Source: Prostheceraeus crozeri
Taxonomy: Eukaryota > Platyhelminthes > Polycladida > Euryleptidae
DNA: 64,000 nt
Assembly (NCBI GenBank): GCA_907163375.1
Contig: CAJQUW010011266.1
Coordinates: forward strand, 62,001 to 126,000
Direction of reading: 5' to 3'
How positions within the stretch are numbered: the first letter of the stretch is position 1; each line of letters begins with the position of its first letter. A program made the position numbers and the translations under genes. Shown here in pieces: positions 32,697 through 43,289 of the stretch. Under the pieces are notes generated by a model. That model made no database searches. It was not told where the DNA came from and was given only the letters and a program-made list of their open reading frames with translations.

Positions 32697-33179
32697 TTAC
32701 CGAATCATACTAGGACTTAGATATATTCCAGAACCATCTTTTGTTTCTTTAATTTCAATCAAATCATCAACATTGTGGAGAATATTTTTAAGAACTCGTT
32801 TTCCTTCATCAACTAATTTTAATTTACTAATAAAATTATCTACTACTCCTTCACCCCTAGCAACTTTCTCTAACTCTCTATTATGACGTTTTTGTTCTTC
32901 TAATGCTGCCTTCTCTGATTTATTTTTATTTACTGCTTGGACAATACCAGCTGTCCCACCTGCAACACTTCCTGCAGCTGCTATGCCACCTATTATTAGG
33001 GGAATTAATGGGTGAATCCCGCCATTCTTTTTTTCTTGTAATTGAATATTCTCTATCATTGGTTTACTTATGTAATACTTTTTCTTGTTAATCGTAATAG
33101 TTTTAGGGGTATTTTTGTCAACAATATTACGTAATTTTAATTCAACAGTTTTATTATTATTACTTTTCGGTTGCGACAT
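32697..33179 (-). CDS. Virion-type protein with a glycine-rich membrane segment, 160 aa
   Basis: Not assigned to a named family. The N-terminal third is basic and beta-rich (KTITINKKKYYISKPM). The centre, IHPLIPLIIGGIAAAGSVAG, is a hydrophobic Gly/Ala-rich segment long enough to enter a membrane, followed by a helical charged stretch and a closing GSGIYLSPSM. Polintons and adenoviruses carry such small proteins (pVI/pX types) inside the capsid for membrane disruption or DNA packing. The position among capsid genes supports that, but it is inference. The frame looks whole. Confidence 0.6.
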   Translation of the reverse strand: MSQPKSNNNKTVELKLRNIVDKNTPKTITINKKKYYISKPMIENIQLQEKKNGGIHPLIPLIIGGIAAAGSVAGGTAGIVQAVNKNKSEKAALEEQKRHNRELEKVARGEGVVDNFISKLKLVDEGKRVLKNILHNVDDLIEIKETKDGSGIYLSPSMIR

Positions 33180-33286
33180 TTTTGATAAAAAAATTTTAAG
33201 TTACGAAAATTTTTAATCTATTCTAGTTATGAAAAATTTTTAGTTAAGAATTTTTTAATCTATTCTAGTTATGAAAAAAAATTAAA

Positions 33287-34621
33287 TTAATTTATTCTAG
33301 CCATCTTCCCATTAAGAACTTCAATAGAATATTTTACATCTTCTAGCAATAAACCATAAGCCATCAATGAAGTTGTGGAATCTTTCTTTTCAATATTAAT
33401 TGTTACATCACAACCAGTCTTGATAATATCTTCAGATTGTGCACTTAAATCGAAGCAGAAAACAGGATATAAATGTCTCCAATCTCCAGGAGTTAATTGT
33501 GGTTCAACTCCAAATTCTATACAAAGATTTCTATAAGCATCATATCCTTCCATAAATTGATTATTGGTATCATCGAATCTTAATGGATCAATTGGATATC
33601 GGGTTTGATTTAATGAAACTTATAAACTTCGAATTGTATTAATATGAAAAAGATTGTTGTTCTTATCAAAACTTGGAGAATTATTTCTTTGAAATGTTAG
33701 TAATAAATATCTTGGAGTATTCGCAGTTCTAGTAAAATGCCAGTTAAATCTTTGTTCGGAAAAAGTTACTGAACTAGCAGTTCTCTTTAGAAAATTTACT
33801 GGAATTGGTTTGTTAGTATTTAATCTTTTTGCAATAGCTGTTTCAATCTCTAAACTAGGAGTAATATGCTTAATCCACCATTCAAGTCTATCAATTTTTA
33901 AATATGCTTTTTTTCCAGTCTTATCAAAAAAGATTAATTCATTATTTGCTGTACGATGAATTATTAATTTAAATTTTAATTGATATGATATTTTATCATA
34001 ATCTAAATATCCGAATAATGGAGACAATGACCAATTAACTGTCTGTTTACTTTTCTTGTTAAACTCACGTCTATCTTTATATGCATCATTATTTGTTTTA
34101 TTTAAATGTTTTGCAATATTTTCTACATCTTTCGCAATTCCTGCTGCATCTGTTCCAGCGTGAGTTAAATCATCAACAATTATACCATCATTAGTATCAG
34201 GAAACCAACCTTCGATTTCATACTTTTTATTATTTTCACCAATTGTTATAAATCTAAGCATTGTATCAATTACACCTGGAGAATCACTTATTGTTTCTAT
34301 ATTTTGAGTTGCAACATCTAAACGCATTTGTGTAAATAATCTTGGAAAGAAATTATTCTCTAGTGCAATATTATCGGTATCTGGTAATGGTGTTGTAAAA
34401 TTGGCATCACTATACAAAGAATATTCACAGTGTAAAAATGAATCAGGTAGATATATATAACTCTGCTGATTATCAACTTCAAAAATTAAATCACCTCCAG
34501 TATTTACTCTACTGGAAGATCCGGGATTCATAGCAATTCTTATATAGTCATTCTTTTTTTGATTGTAACTGACGAACGGAGGATCGTCTAATCTAAATTT
34601 ATTTTCGATAAGCGAAGACAT
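33287..34621 (-). pseudogene. Major capsid protein gene of the inner Polinton, broken
   Basis: A double-jelly-roll capsid protein. Visible features are an N-terminal segment with DLIFEVDNQQSYIYLPDSF, NNFFPRLFTQMRLDVATQ (the N-N-F ... L-F strand typical of Polinton capsids), the long first-barrel region, and later RFNWHFTRTANTPRYLLLTF. The closing part PVFCFDLSAQSED follows. The gene does not run as one frame, with about one break. The start ATG follows a leader with AAAAGTCAAATTA, shared with the next gene upstream. Confidence 0.75.
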
Positions 34622-34734
34622 TTTTATAAAAAATAATTTGACTTTTTGTTTTTCTCACAGACAGAAAAAATTTTTACTAAAAAAATTTTGCTAAGAAAAT
34701 TTTTGCTAAAAAAATTTTACTAAAAAACATAATT

Positions 34735-35280
34735 TTAGAATTTTGCTAGACCAGCTCCGCTACAGCTTTGCTGGTTAAACCGAAGGTTGCTATTAATACC
34801 ATTACCTCTTATTTCTTCAATTGTTTTTTCATTATGTTTACTATCAGACGGAGCTCCGCTCCTCAAGGTTTCCCCAACAGCAATGTTAGCAATTTTGTTT
34901 TTTGTTTCCTCTGAAAATTTTTTTAAATTTTTTAGTTCTTCAGAATCATTCCTAAGTTTACGAATAGCTTCTAGTTGTTTTAATTCGTTTTGAGACTTAA
35001 CAGCATTTGATATTGCACTAACTGTACTACCTATAGCAGCTGCTACTTTTGCAGCAGATGAAATCAAATCTTTATTATTTTTAATTAAGTTAACGATACT
35101 TCCAATACCAGAGAAGATCCCAGCTCCTTCCGTGTGAACGGCACCTGCGGTGCCTAGGAACTTTTGTGTTCCGATTGTTTCTACACTGTCATAATGGTAA
35201 ACAGATTTCATAGATGGTTCATGAGCAATTTTTTGATTTGAAGCAAAATGTTTAAGATTGTGTTTATAAATTATAGGCAT
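34735..35280 (-). CDS. pVI-like minor virion protein, 181 aa
   Basis: Not firmly assigned. The middle, GAGIFSGIGSIVNLIKNNKD followed by SSAAKVAAAIGSTVSAI, is an amphipathic Gly/Ala helix pair resembling the membrane-lytic region of adenovirus pVI. A charged coiled-coil follows (ELKQLEAIRKLRNDSEELKN). The leader shares AAAAGTCAAATTA with the capsid gene, about 20 bases before ATG, suggesting co-regulated late expression. Three hairpin inserts lie in the gene, two of them in frame within its C-terminal third. The frame looks whole. Confidence 0.55.
   Translation of the reverse strand: MPIIYKHNLKHFASNQKIAHEPSMKSVYHYDSVETIGTQKFLGTAGAVHTEGAGIFSGIGSIVNLIKNNKDLISSAAKVAAAIGSTVSAISNAVKSQNELKQLEAIRKLRNDSEELKNLKKFSEETKNKIANIAVGETLRSGAPSDSKHNEKTIEEIRGNGINSNLRFNQQSCSGAGLAKF
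34751..34788 (-). repeat. Hairpin cluster in the 3' part of the pVI-like gene
   Basis: CCAGC...GCTGG (34751-34774) followed by AACC-gaa-GGTT (34778-34788). It encodes the last residues before the stop. Confidence 0.55.
34850..34862 (-). repeat. Single hairpin insert in the pVI-like gene
   Basis: GGAGC-tcc-GCTCC, in frame. A second stem beside it is weak. Confidence 0.5.
35140..35172 (-). repeat. Double-hairpin insert in the pVI-like gene
   Basis: GGCACC-tgc-GGTGCC followed by GGAAC-ttttgt-GTTCC, in frame before the Gly/Ala-rich helix. Confidence 0.75.
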
Positions 35281-35323
35281 TTTTTATGATTAAATTTGAC
35301 TTTTGGGAAAAATATCTACGTTC

Positions 35324-35381
35324 GGCTAAAGCCTCGAGGAGCTTCGCTCCGATTGGTTAGTAACCAGAGGACCTTTGGTCC
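35324..35381. repeat. Cluster of four hairpins between virion genes
   Basis: GGC-taaa-GCC, GGAGC-ttc-GCTCC, a TGGTT/AACCA stem and GGACC-ttt-GGTCC, one after another. Confidence 0.8.
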
Positions 35382-35383
35382 GT

Positions 35384-36271
35384 TTAAGATTTACGTTTGT
35401 GAATGGACAACAACTTCGAGATAACTTTATTAATTGACTGTTGAACTTTATCTATTGCGTCAAGCAGCGTGTGATGTACTTTAATTTCTTTTCTATTAAC
35501 TTGCATTTTCTCCTGATTCATCTTCAACGCCGTTTTAAGTGCATTTAACTTAATTTTAAGAACATCTAATTGTCTTTTAACAGCATCTAACTGTTCTTTA
35601 TTTTCTTTAGAGTTTTCTTGTAAATTTTTCTTTAATTCATTTTCTAAATTGATTTTAAGAGTTTTCATTTTATCAACTTTTTCATTAAGTGAGTTTACTT
35701 CATTTATTATTCTATTCATTTTTTTCATTTGTTGAGTAATTTTAGAACTTAATTCATCAACACTTTTTTGGAATGTAGTTTGTAACTGCTTTAAATTTTT
35801 TTTAATTCTTTCAGGTAGTTTTTCTATTTCATCTTCTAATTGTTCTTTTAACATTTTTATCTGATGTTTATTTTTAATGACTGCAGATTTTAAATTTATA
35901 GAAAGTAATATTAAAATTTTTGATTGTTCAGAAATCTTTTTAAAAAGTTTTGCTATATCTGCTTCTAGCTCTCTATCCTTTTTATCAAGTTTTAATAGTT
36001 TTTCGTTTAATGATTTGTCATTAAGTTTTAGCAACTTTAATTCATTCATCAGTGGAACCAAAACATCGTTTATATATTTTTCTTTTAAGTCATTGATTTG
36101 TGTATCAACATATTGTTTATTTGTTAACTCTGTATTTTGTTGCGGAAGAATAGAAAGATGCAATGGACCAGATAAAACGTCTCCAGTTTTCATAATATAA
36201 TTTTCTATCTCTATTTCTAATTCACGATTATTCGGGATATATGCACCTCCACCAACATTTGGTAACATCAT
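35384..36271 (-). CDS. Fibre-like protein: phage tail-fibre motif plus long coiled coil
   Basis: After a short head, the segment MKTGDVLSGPLHLSILPQQN followed by TELTNKQYVD matches the tail-fibre/collar motif of many phages (TGD-x-x-x-G-P-L ... A-x-K-x-Y-V-D). The remaining 230 or so residues are a nearly unbroken heptad-rich coiled coil (LLKLDKKDRELEADIAKLFK and onward), ending in a basic tail. A trimeric spike or fibre projecting from capsid vertices is the likely role, by analogy with phage and adenovirus fibres. It is 295 aa and open throughout. It diverges from the PCNA-like gene across a promoter of three 21-base repeats. Confidence 0.65.
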   Translation of the reverse strand: MMLPNVGGGAYIPNNRELEIEIENYIMKTGDVLSGPLHLSILPQQNTELTNKQYVDTQINDLKEKYINDVLVPLMNELKLLKLNDKSLNEKLLKLDKKDRELEADIAKLFKKISEQSKILILLSINLKSAVIKNKHQIKMLKEQLEDEIEKLPERIKKNLKQLQTTFQKSVDELSSKITQQMKKMNRIINEVNSLNEKVDKMKTLKINLENELKKNLQENSKENKEQLDAVKRQLDVLKIKLNALKTALKMNQEKMQVNRKEIKVHHTLLDAIDKVQQSINKVISKLLSIHKRKS

Positions 36272-36291
36272 TTTTAAAACAATAAAAAAGT

Positions 36292-36354
36292 AAAATTTTT
36301 TCTAATAAAAATAAAATTTTTTCTAATAAAAATAAAATTTTTTCTAATAAAAAT
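36292..36354. promoter_or_regulatory. Three tandem 21-base units in a divergent promoter
   Basis: The unit AAAATTTTTTCTAATAAAAA(T) occurs three times between the divergent starts at 36271 and 36361. A related AAATTTTCTCTAAAAAAA precedes the ATG at 37806. Confidence 0.65.
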
Positions 36355-36360
36355 AAAAAA

Positions 36361-37650
36361 ATGGAAAAACCAAATTTAAAAAAATTATATTCGTCCGCAT
36401 CATCCTGTTCTTCTTATTCGACGAGATCAACGGGATTTGAAAATAAATGTTTTGATAATAATAATAATAATAATCCATGTATAGATGTTAATATTTTATT
36501 TCAATTACAAGCCGAAATATTTAGAGAACAGACTAAAGGTTTACCTTCTATAGAAACTAATTATTGTTTATTTCCGGGGGATCCATTTATTAAATTTATG
36601 GATATTGTTAGTAAATATAATGATGTAGCTTATGTGGAATTAAATAAAGAAAATATGGTTATAATAGGTCATAATAATGTTTTCGGTTTTATTAGAGCAG
36701 TTTTGCCGATTAGTAATACTGATTGGATAGAAACTAAAATTATCAATTATATCAATATTAAAGAATTAGTTAAAAAATTAAAATCTTTTTCGAAAGAAAA
36801 AATTAGATTATTTGTTGACGATCAAAATCAATATAACATTCACATAGAGAGTAAAAAACATAATGAAGAATTATTATGTCAAGTTTATTATAGAGACACA
36901 ATTTATAAACAAGAAACATTAGAAATGCCGCAAAGATATGATGATGATACTTATATAGGATTATATTCAAACTTAAATATTAATTTGTTAAAATCTTATA
37001 TAAATGGTTTAGCTCAACAAGAGAAAATTTATATGTGGACAACACCTTATACTATTAACAATGACCATAATCATAATAAACGAACCGAAGGTTCTAGGGC
37101 TTTGCCTGATCTTAAAGAATCTTATGATAATAATGATGATTCTGTAACATCTGAAAAAGGTGTAAATGGTAAAAAAGATTATAAAAATATTAGTAATTAT
37201 AAAAATTTATCTAAATTTCATTTTCTTACAATTGAAAATAATAATGATGGAATAGTTGAAGATACTGTTAGACAACTATGTGTCGGGTCTACAAAATTTA
37301 AATTAGGATTTACATCTAATCAATTTAAAATTTTATCATCTTTAATAAAAACTAAAAGTGATTCAGATTATGGTGGTGTTATTAAATTTTCCAAAAGAGA
37401 TCAAAGACCAATATTTTTCTCTATTATATTATTATCAGATAAAAGATGTAATTTAGAATTAGATATTCCAATAAGAGAATGGTATCCTATCATGGAAGGG
37501 CATACTATACCAAAAAGTGTAATTTATGATGATGAAGAATCAATTTATGATGATGATGAAGAATCGATTTATGATGATGATGAAGAATCAATAGTTAGTG
37601 AAAAAAAATTTAAATTATCTTTTGATAAAACATTATATGATGAAACTTAA
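36361..37650 (+). CDS. PCNA-like (sliding clamp) protein, 429 aa, tentative
   Basis: The layout suggests two clamp-like domains. Near residues 75-170 are FIKFMDIVSKYNDVAYVELN and NIKELVKKLKSFSKEKIRLF, followed by YNIHIES, matching the order of strands and helices in a PCNA domain. Near residues 310-380 are KLGFTSNQFKILSSL and RPIFFSIILLS, resembling the last part of PCNA. The clamp would raise the processivity of the neighbouring polymerase. The Ser-rich head, a hairpin-coded insert (about residue 241) and an acidic tail with three DDDEESIY-type repeats are extra. The frame is open. The call rests on pattern only. Confidence 0.4.
   Translation: MEKPNLKKLYSSASSCSSYSTRSTGFENKCFDNNNNNNPCIDVNILFQLQAEIFREQTKGLPSIETNYCLFPGDPFIKFMDIVSKYNDVAYVELNKENMVIIGHNNVFGFIRAVLPISNTDWIETKIINYINIKELVKKLKSFSKEKIRLFVDDQNQYNIHIESKKHNEELLCQVYYRDTIYKQETLEMPQRYDDDTYIGLYSNLNINLLKSYINGLAQQEKIYMWTTPYTINNDHNHNKRTEGSRALPDLKESYDNNDDSVTSEKGVNGKKDYKNISNYKNLSKFHFLTIENNNDGIVEDTVRQLCVGSTKFKLGFTSNQFKILSSLIKTKSDSDYGGVIKFSKRDQRPIFFSIILLSDKRCNLELDIPIREWYPIMEGHTIPKSVIYDDEESIYDDDEESIYDDDEESIVSEKKFKLSFDKTLYDET
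37082..37107 (+). repeat. Double-hairpin insert in the PCNA-like gene
   Basis: GAACC-gaa-GGTTC followed by GGC-ttt-GCC, in frame in a low-complexity linker. Confidence 0.85.
37530..37590 (+). repeat. Short tandem repeat coding for DDDEESIY units
   Basis: Three repeats of about 27 bases (GATGATGAAGAATC...) in the acidic tail of the PCNA-like protein. Confidence 0.8.
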
Positions 37651-38164
37651 TATGATAAAACTTAATGTGATAAAGAAAAAAATAACTAAAGAACGTGAAA
37701 TATATAATAATATAAAATAACACTCAAGTCCTTGATATTAGAATGTTTATATCTAAAATTAAAACACAAATTTTTTCTTAAATTTTCTCTAAAAAAATAA
37801 AAAAAATGGAAAATACCAAGTTTTATTGTGTCTTATGTAAAAAAAAGTTGCAAACAAAAAGAAGTTATCAATCTCATTTAAATAGTAAATTGCATTTACA
37901 AAATGTAGATCGAGTTGATGAAGGAAATATATTAAAATTAAATAGTTATAAAAACTATCTAGAAACATTGCCTACTGATATAAAAGTTAAAAAAATGTTT
38001 GATGATTATTCACATTCGGAATATAAAAAAAATTTTAATAGTGAAGATGAACATGTACCAGATGGAAGATATTTATTTAGAGATACTGATGAATTTAACG
38101 AAATAGATGAATTTGATGAAGCCGTAACAGATATAAAATATTTATTTAATCAGTCTGTGCGCGG

Positions 38165-38195
38165 GACATCGGAGATGTCTTCCAGGGCTTCGCCC
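38165..38195 (+). repeat. Double-hairpin insert in the N-terminal pPolB part
   Basis: GACATC-gga-GATGTC followed by GGGC-ttc-GCCC, in frame. Confidence 0.85.
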
Positions 38196-39717
38196 GTTGA
38201 ACATAATGAAACCGATGAAACTTTTTATAATGTATTAAAAAACTTTTTCAAAATATTTAAGAAATCTTTCAAATGTTATATGAATGTAGAAGTACTTTAT
38301 ACAAAAAATGGACCTGATGGAATTCCTGAAGAAATAATACAAGGACATTTTACAAATTCACAAGAAATTCATAATGTAAATGATATACAACCCATATTTG
38401 AATCGATGATACTTAAATTAGAAAATTGTATAATTGAAGCCCAGTTACGTGAATCTGGTTGGAGATTTGTTAAAATAATATCTAAGAAAATAGTAATTGA
38501 TAAATATAAAAATAATACTGGTGGTAGTTATGTTCCTTTACCTTTCAGTTCACCACAAATAATCAACATAAAAAATGAAGATGATTATTGTTTTCTGTGG
38601 AGTATTATAGCACATTTACATCCTGCAGAATATCTTAAAGAAAGTCATTATAATAAAGAAGAATACATAAATGAGTTTGATCTTTCTGATGGCTTAGATG
38701 AATTTCCATATGATTATAATAGGTTAAAAAAGTTTCATAAAAAGAATAAAAATTTAATAGAAGTAAATGTTTTTGAATTAAATGTGAATTATGTTTCTAT
38801 TGGTAAAATTACTCCACTTTACTCAGATTCAAAAAAATTTTATTTGAATAATAAAAATTTATGTCAATCTGAAATAGTTTATAATGATAGGGGAAATTAC
38901 ATGCATCATAATATTTTTTACCAAGGAAATATAATATGTACTGAAAAATTTGAAATTATAAAAACATTATCACCAATAATGATTAGTCATAATAATTATA
39001 AAGGACGTAATTATAATTATGATTATGATTCCGATTATTTATCTTAATTTTTAGAATATCAACAAAAATTACAAAATTTAAATGAAATTTTACAAAAATG
39101 TAAAACAGATTATCAACAACAAACAAAAATATTAGTACAAGAATATGGCCATAAATATCAAAATAAGATAGAAACGATTCAAAAATTAAATGAAGACAAT
39201 AAAGAATTAAATAATGAAGAAAATGAAACCAATCAAAAAATAAATGAATCTTTAAAAAAATGTCTACAACAATATTAAGAACAATCTGATAAAGAATATA
39301 GTTATCAGTTACAAATATTAAATCAAAATTTTCATCGAAATACATTTAATCTTACAAAAGAAATTGATGAAACACATGAAATATATCAAGATAAATTTGA
39401 AAAACTAGAACAGACAAAACAGCCAGCACAAGCGAATATACTATATTATCAGGGTCATTTTATATTGTGTAAAGATGTTTCTATATTTACAAAAACTTCA
39501 GATAATGCTAATTTTCCTTGTCTCCAATGTATGACGAGCTTTAGAACTAAAGAAGAAATGAATAGACATTTGGAGAATTGCCAACAAAATGAAGCAGTCA
39601 GAAACACATTTCCAAAAGATGATTATTTAGAATACAATAAATGGTATTTTAAAAATAAAGTACCCTTTACTATTTATTGTGATTTTGAAGCATATAATGT
39701 TAATATGACACAAAATC

Positions 39718-39743
39718 GAACGGAAAGTTCCAGGGCTTCGCCC
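39718..39743 (+). repeat. Double-hairpin insert 1 in the pPolB exonuclease region
   Basis: GAAC-ggaaa-GTTC followed by GGGC-ttc-GCCC, in frame just after exonuclease motif I. Confidence 0.85.
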
Positions 39744-39775
39744 GATTCTGAAAATTATAATTCTGAAAATGGTAC

Positions 39776-39800
39776 GGGCCAAGCCCTAGAACCTTCGGTT
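39776..39800 (+). repeat. Double-hairpin insert 2 in the pPolB exonuclease region, opposite orientation
   Basis: GGGC-caa-GCCC followed by AACC-ttc-GGTT. The stem order is reversed relative to the copy at 39718, so the units insert in both orientations. Confidence 0.85.
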
Positions 39801-40510
39801 TGTAATTATGAAAAAAGTGCATCTGAACAAAGTAAAGAAAAATATTTATTTGAACGAAAACCATTATGTTGGGGAATGTACATTCATTCAAATTATCCTG
39901 AATTATTTAAATCAGAATATTTTCAATACTATGGTGAAGATAGTTCAGAAATGTTTACAAAGAAAGTAGAAGAATTACAAGGTCGCTTTTCACAATTGCT
40001 TGAAACAAATATACCGATGATGCCATTAACAGAAAAAGAAAAATTAAATTTTATTAATGAAACAAAATGTTATTACTGTGGAAAAGAATTTGCAAAAAAT
40101 TATAAAAATGGCAGAGGTAGATATCTTGATAAGGTAAAAGATCATGATCATCTAAATGGATTATATAGAGATGCAGCACATAATTCTTGTAATCTTAATG
40201 CTAATAAATTTAAATATAACTTTGTTCCTCTATATTTCTACAATGGTTCTAAATATGATTTCCATCTAGTAATGAAAGATTTATTTTCATCTGAAAAATT
40301 ACAACAACAACAAATAAATGTACTATGTAAAACAGAAGAAGAATATTTTTCAATGCAATTAGGTTGCATTAGAATTTTAGATGCATTTAGATTTTTTACT
40401 CCTTATTCATTAGATGTTATGGGAAAAACTTTGAAATCTGAACAATGTAAAATACTAAATAAATATAATTTAAAACCTTTAAAAGGCATATTTCCGTATG
40501 AATATTTAAC

Positions 40511-40574
40511 CTGTGGTTCACAGTCGAAGACTGATATAATTGGAGATAAAACCTGTGGTTCACAGTCGAAGACT
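40511..40574 (+). repeat. Two copies of a double hairpin in pPolB
   Basis: CTGTG-gtt-CACAG with overlapping AGTC-gaa-GACT occurs at 40511-40532 and again at 40553-40574. Each encodes CGSQSKTD, in frame, between exonuclease motifs II and III. Confidence 0.85.
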
Positions 40575-42442
40575 GATTTTAATTCTGTGAATAAAATTAT
40601 GGAAGAACAGAAACTTCCTCCAATAAATAAATTTAAATCAACATTAAAACAATCAAAATTATCTGACGAAGACTATGCAGAAGCTGAAAAAAATTGGAGA
40701 GAGTTAAATTGTAAAACAATGTATGATTATACAATGAAATATCTACAGATAGATGTATTAATACTAGCTGATCTTTTCGAAAACTTTCGTGACATGTGTT
40801 TAGAATATTACGGAATAGATCCATGTTATTGTTATTCTACACCAGGTTTAACATGGTTAGCAGGATTAAAACATACAAATGTTAAACTTAAACATTATAA
40901 AGAAAATACATATGATAAATTATTATTTTTTGAATCTGGAATTAGAGGTGGAGTTTCATCAGTTTTAGGTAATAGATATGTTAAATGTTATAATAAGAAA
41001 GTAAATCCTGATGATTATGGAATAATGAAACCTTTATCTCCAGAAGAAAGTGATCAGTTTATAAAATTGTTTAATCAAAATATAGAAGGACTTATATCAA
41101 ATGAAGATAGTCAAGCAGCAGTTGATGAATTCATGAGAGAAAACTATTTGTTATATTATGATTTTAATCGCTTATATTCTTCTTGCATGATACAAGAATT
41201 ACCAACAGGTGAAATGTCATGGTGTAATATTCTTGATTATCAAAAAACATATGATGGAAATTATAATCATGGTTATATATATGAAGTTGATTTAGTATAC
41301 CCTGATTATATAAAAGGCGCAACAAAATATTATCCTTTCTGTCCCGAAAACAAAATTCCTAATATAGAAGATTTTTCAGATTATCAAAAATCTTTAATTC
41401 CTAAAAAATACAGACCAACAAAAAAACTTATGTTAACACAAAGCAATAAAGGAAAGTATGTTGTTGAAGGAAGAATGCTAGATTGGTATTTAGATCATGG
41501 AATGATTCTCACCAAAATACATCGAAAACTATTTTATCAAAAATCTAGGTGGTTAAAAAATTATATAGAGTTCAATATTGAAAAACGTAAAATAGCTAAA
41601 AGAAATAAAGATGATTTTGGAAACGTGTTCTTCAAATTAATGAATAATGCATTTTATGGTAAGACTTTAGAAAATGTGCGTAATAGACAAAATATTGAAA
41701 TAGTTTATGATAAAGATAGGTTTCAAAATTTAACAAGGAAACCTACATATAAAAGAACTACTAGATTTAGTGATGAACTATGTGCTGTACATTTACGTCG
41801 AATTAGCGTAAAACATGATAAGTTTAATTTTATTGGTTTCACTATATTAGAATTAGCTAAACTATTTATGTATAGATTTATATATGATTATTTAGCACCT
41901 GCTTATGGCAAAAACTATAAATTACACTTTACAGATACCGATTCTGTTTTCTTAGAATTAACAATACCGTATAATTCTACACTTGATGAAGAAATAGATA
42001 AAATAAAAGATATCATTCATCCTTCTGATTTATGTAAAGTAAAAGATGAATTAGAAGGAAATGAAGATTTCATAACAGAAGCTATATTTTTAAAATCTAA
42101 ATGTTACTGTTATGATACAACTAATAATATTAAAACACATAAAACATTAAAAGGAATTTCAAAGGCATCAGTGGCTAATCAAATAACATTTCAAGATTAT
42201 AAAAATGTATTATTTAATAATGAAATAAAAACAGCATGTAATTATAGACTTAATTCAAAAAAACATAACATGTATTTAAAAGAGGAATATAAATTAGCAT
42301 TAGATCCATTTGATCATAAAAGAAAAATTTTACCTGATGGAATAACTACTGAACCTTTTTAATTTTCTAATTTCTAAGATAGACAAATTTGATATATACA
42401 TAAAATAAAAAAATATTATAACACTATATTTGTATATTTTTA

Positions 42443-43210
42443 TCACTCCGCGAAAATATTTTCTATAACTCTTTCATGAATTTTTTTATCAATATTAATT
42501 GTAATGAAGCCATAATCTTTTGACCAAGCATTGTTACACGATTGTTTAAATTCATCTTTATTTCTTACACATAAATCTCTTAACAAATCACTTAAGTTTC
42601 TTGCATTTATTTCAAATAGTATAAATATATTTGCATTCTTTCTAATAACACTTCCGTCTAATGAATACATACTTTGTGTTAAATAAAAAACACTACAGTT
42701 ATTATGTCTAACTCTTGTAAAATAATTTCTCTGAACTGACTGATTTCTATCATTAACACAATCATCAAAAATTACACAATGTTTCATTGTTTTATCTAGT
42801 TTACTAGGATCTTGCATATTACCACTATCATCTATTAATTGTATTTTTATATGCTTATTTTTATTAGATTCTACTAACTGATTATTTTTTGCTGCTTCTT
42901 CACACCACGAACTTATTTCTTCTTCATCTTCAGATTTTTCATATTCTTTGAATAATGAAGCAATTGCTGTTTTTTTAAGATTATTTTCAAATCCATATTT
43001 TAAAAATTGATAGACGGGTTGTTCTGCCGTTGTTGTATAAATTATAAGATTGTTATAATCCAAAAAATTTGGAGTCGTTAAAATTTTAAATAATAGATAT
43101 GTTTTTCCACAACATGATCTTCCACAAATAACTGATAAAACTTTATTAGATAAATTTGGATGATGATTAAATTTAAGTTTTTTTTTGTTTAATGGGGGTA
43201 CTTCACTCAT
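42443..43210 (-). CDS. A32/FtsK-type genome packaging ATPase of the inner Polinton
   Basis: This motor drives genome packaging into the capsid. Walker A is VICGRSCCGKTYLLFKIL and Walker B is HCVIFDDCVND. YFTRVRHNNCSVFYLTQSMY matches the sensor region of the A32 family, and NANIFILFEI the following strand. The length of 255 aa is normal. The start ATG follows an A/T-rich leader. It converges with the polymerase gene, with about 80 bases between the stops. It looks whole. Confidence 0.93.
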   Translation of the reverse strand: MSEVPPLNKKKLKFNHHPNLSNKVLSVICGRSCCGKTYLLFKILTTPNFLDYNNLIIYTTTAEQPVYQFLKYGFENNLKKTAIASLFKEYEKSEDEEEISSWCEEAAKNNQLVESNKNKHIKIQLIDDSGNMQDPSKLDKTMKHCVIFDDCVNDRNQSVQRNYFTRVRHNNCSVFYLTQSMYSLDGSVIRKNANIFILFEINARNLSDLLRDLCVRNKDEFKQSCNNAWSKDYGFITINIDKKIHERVIENIFAE

Positions 43211-43289
43211 TTTTTAATAAAAAAATTTATTTTTATTTTATTTTTATTTTTAAAGAAGAAGAAGAAAATTAAACTTCTCTAGCTTCGCG

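Larger units (their letters stand above)
37806..42362 (+). pseudogene. Protein-primed DNA polymerase B (pPolB) region, not one continuous frame
   Basis: Polintons replicate with a protein-primed family B polymerase. The first part has a C2H2 finger (FYCVLCKKKLQTKRSYQSHL) and the N-terminal domain usual in Polinton polymerases (ESGWRFVKII, YVPLPFSSP, DDYCFLWSIIAHLHP). The last part, 39465-42362, has a second finger (CLQCMTSFRTKEEMNRHLENC in outline), exonuclease motifs YCDFEAYN, YNGSKYDFHLV and YLQIDVLILADLF, and polymerase motifs A (YYDFNRLYSS), B (KLMNNAFYGKTLEN), C (FTDTDSVFLE) and SKCYCY. Several double hairpins lie in frame. The catalytic part is open; the region as a whole is broken by about two changes. 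Confidence 0.93.
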
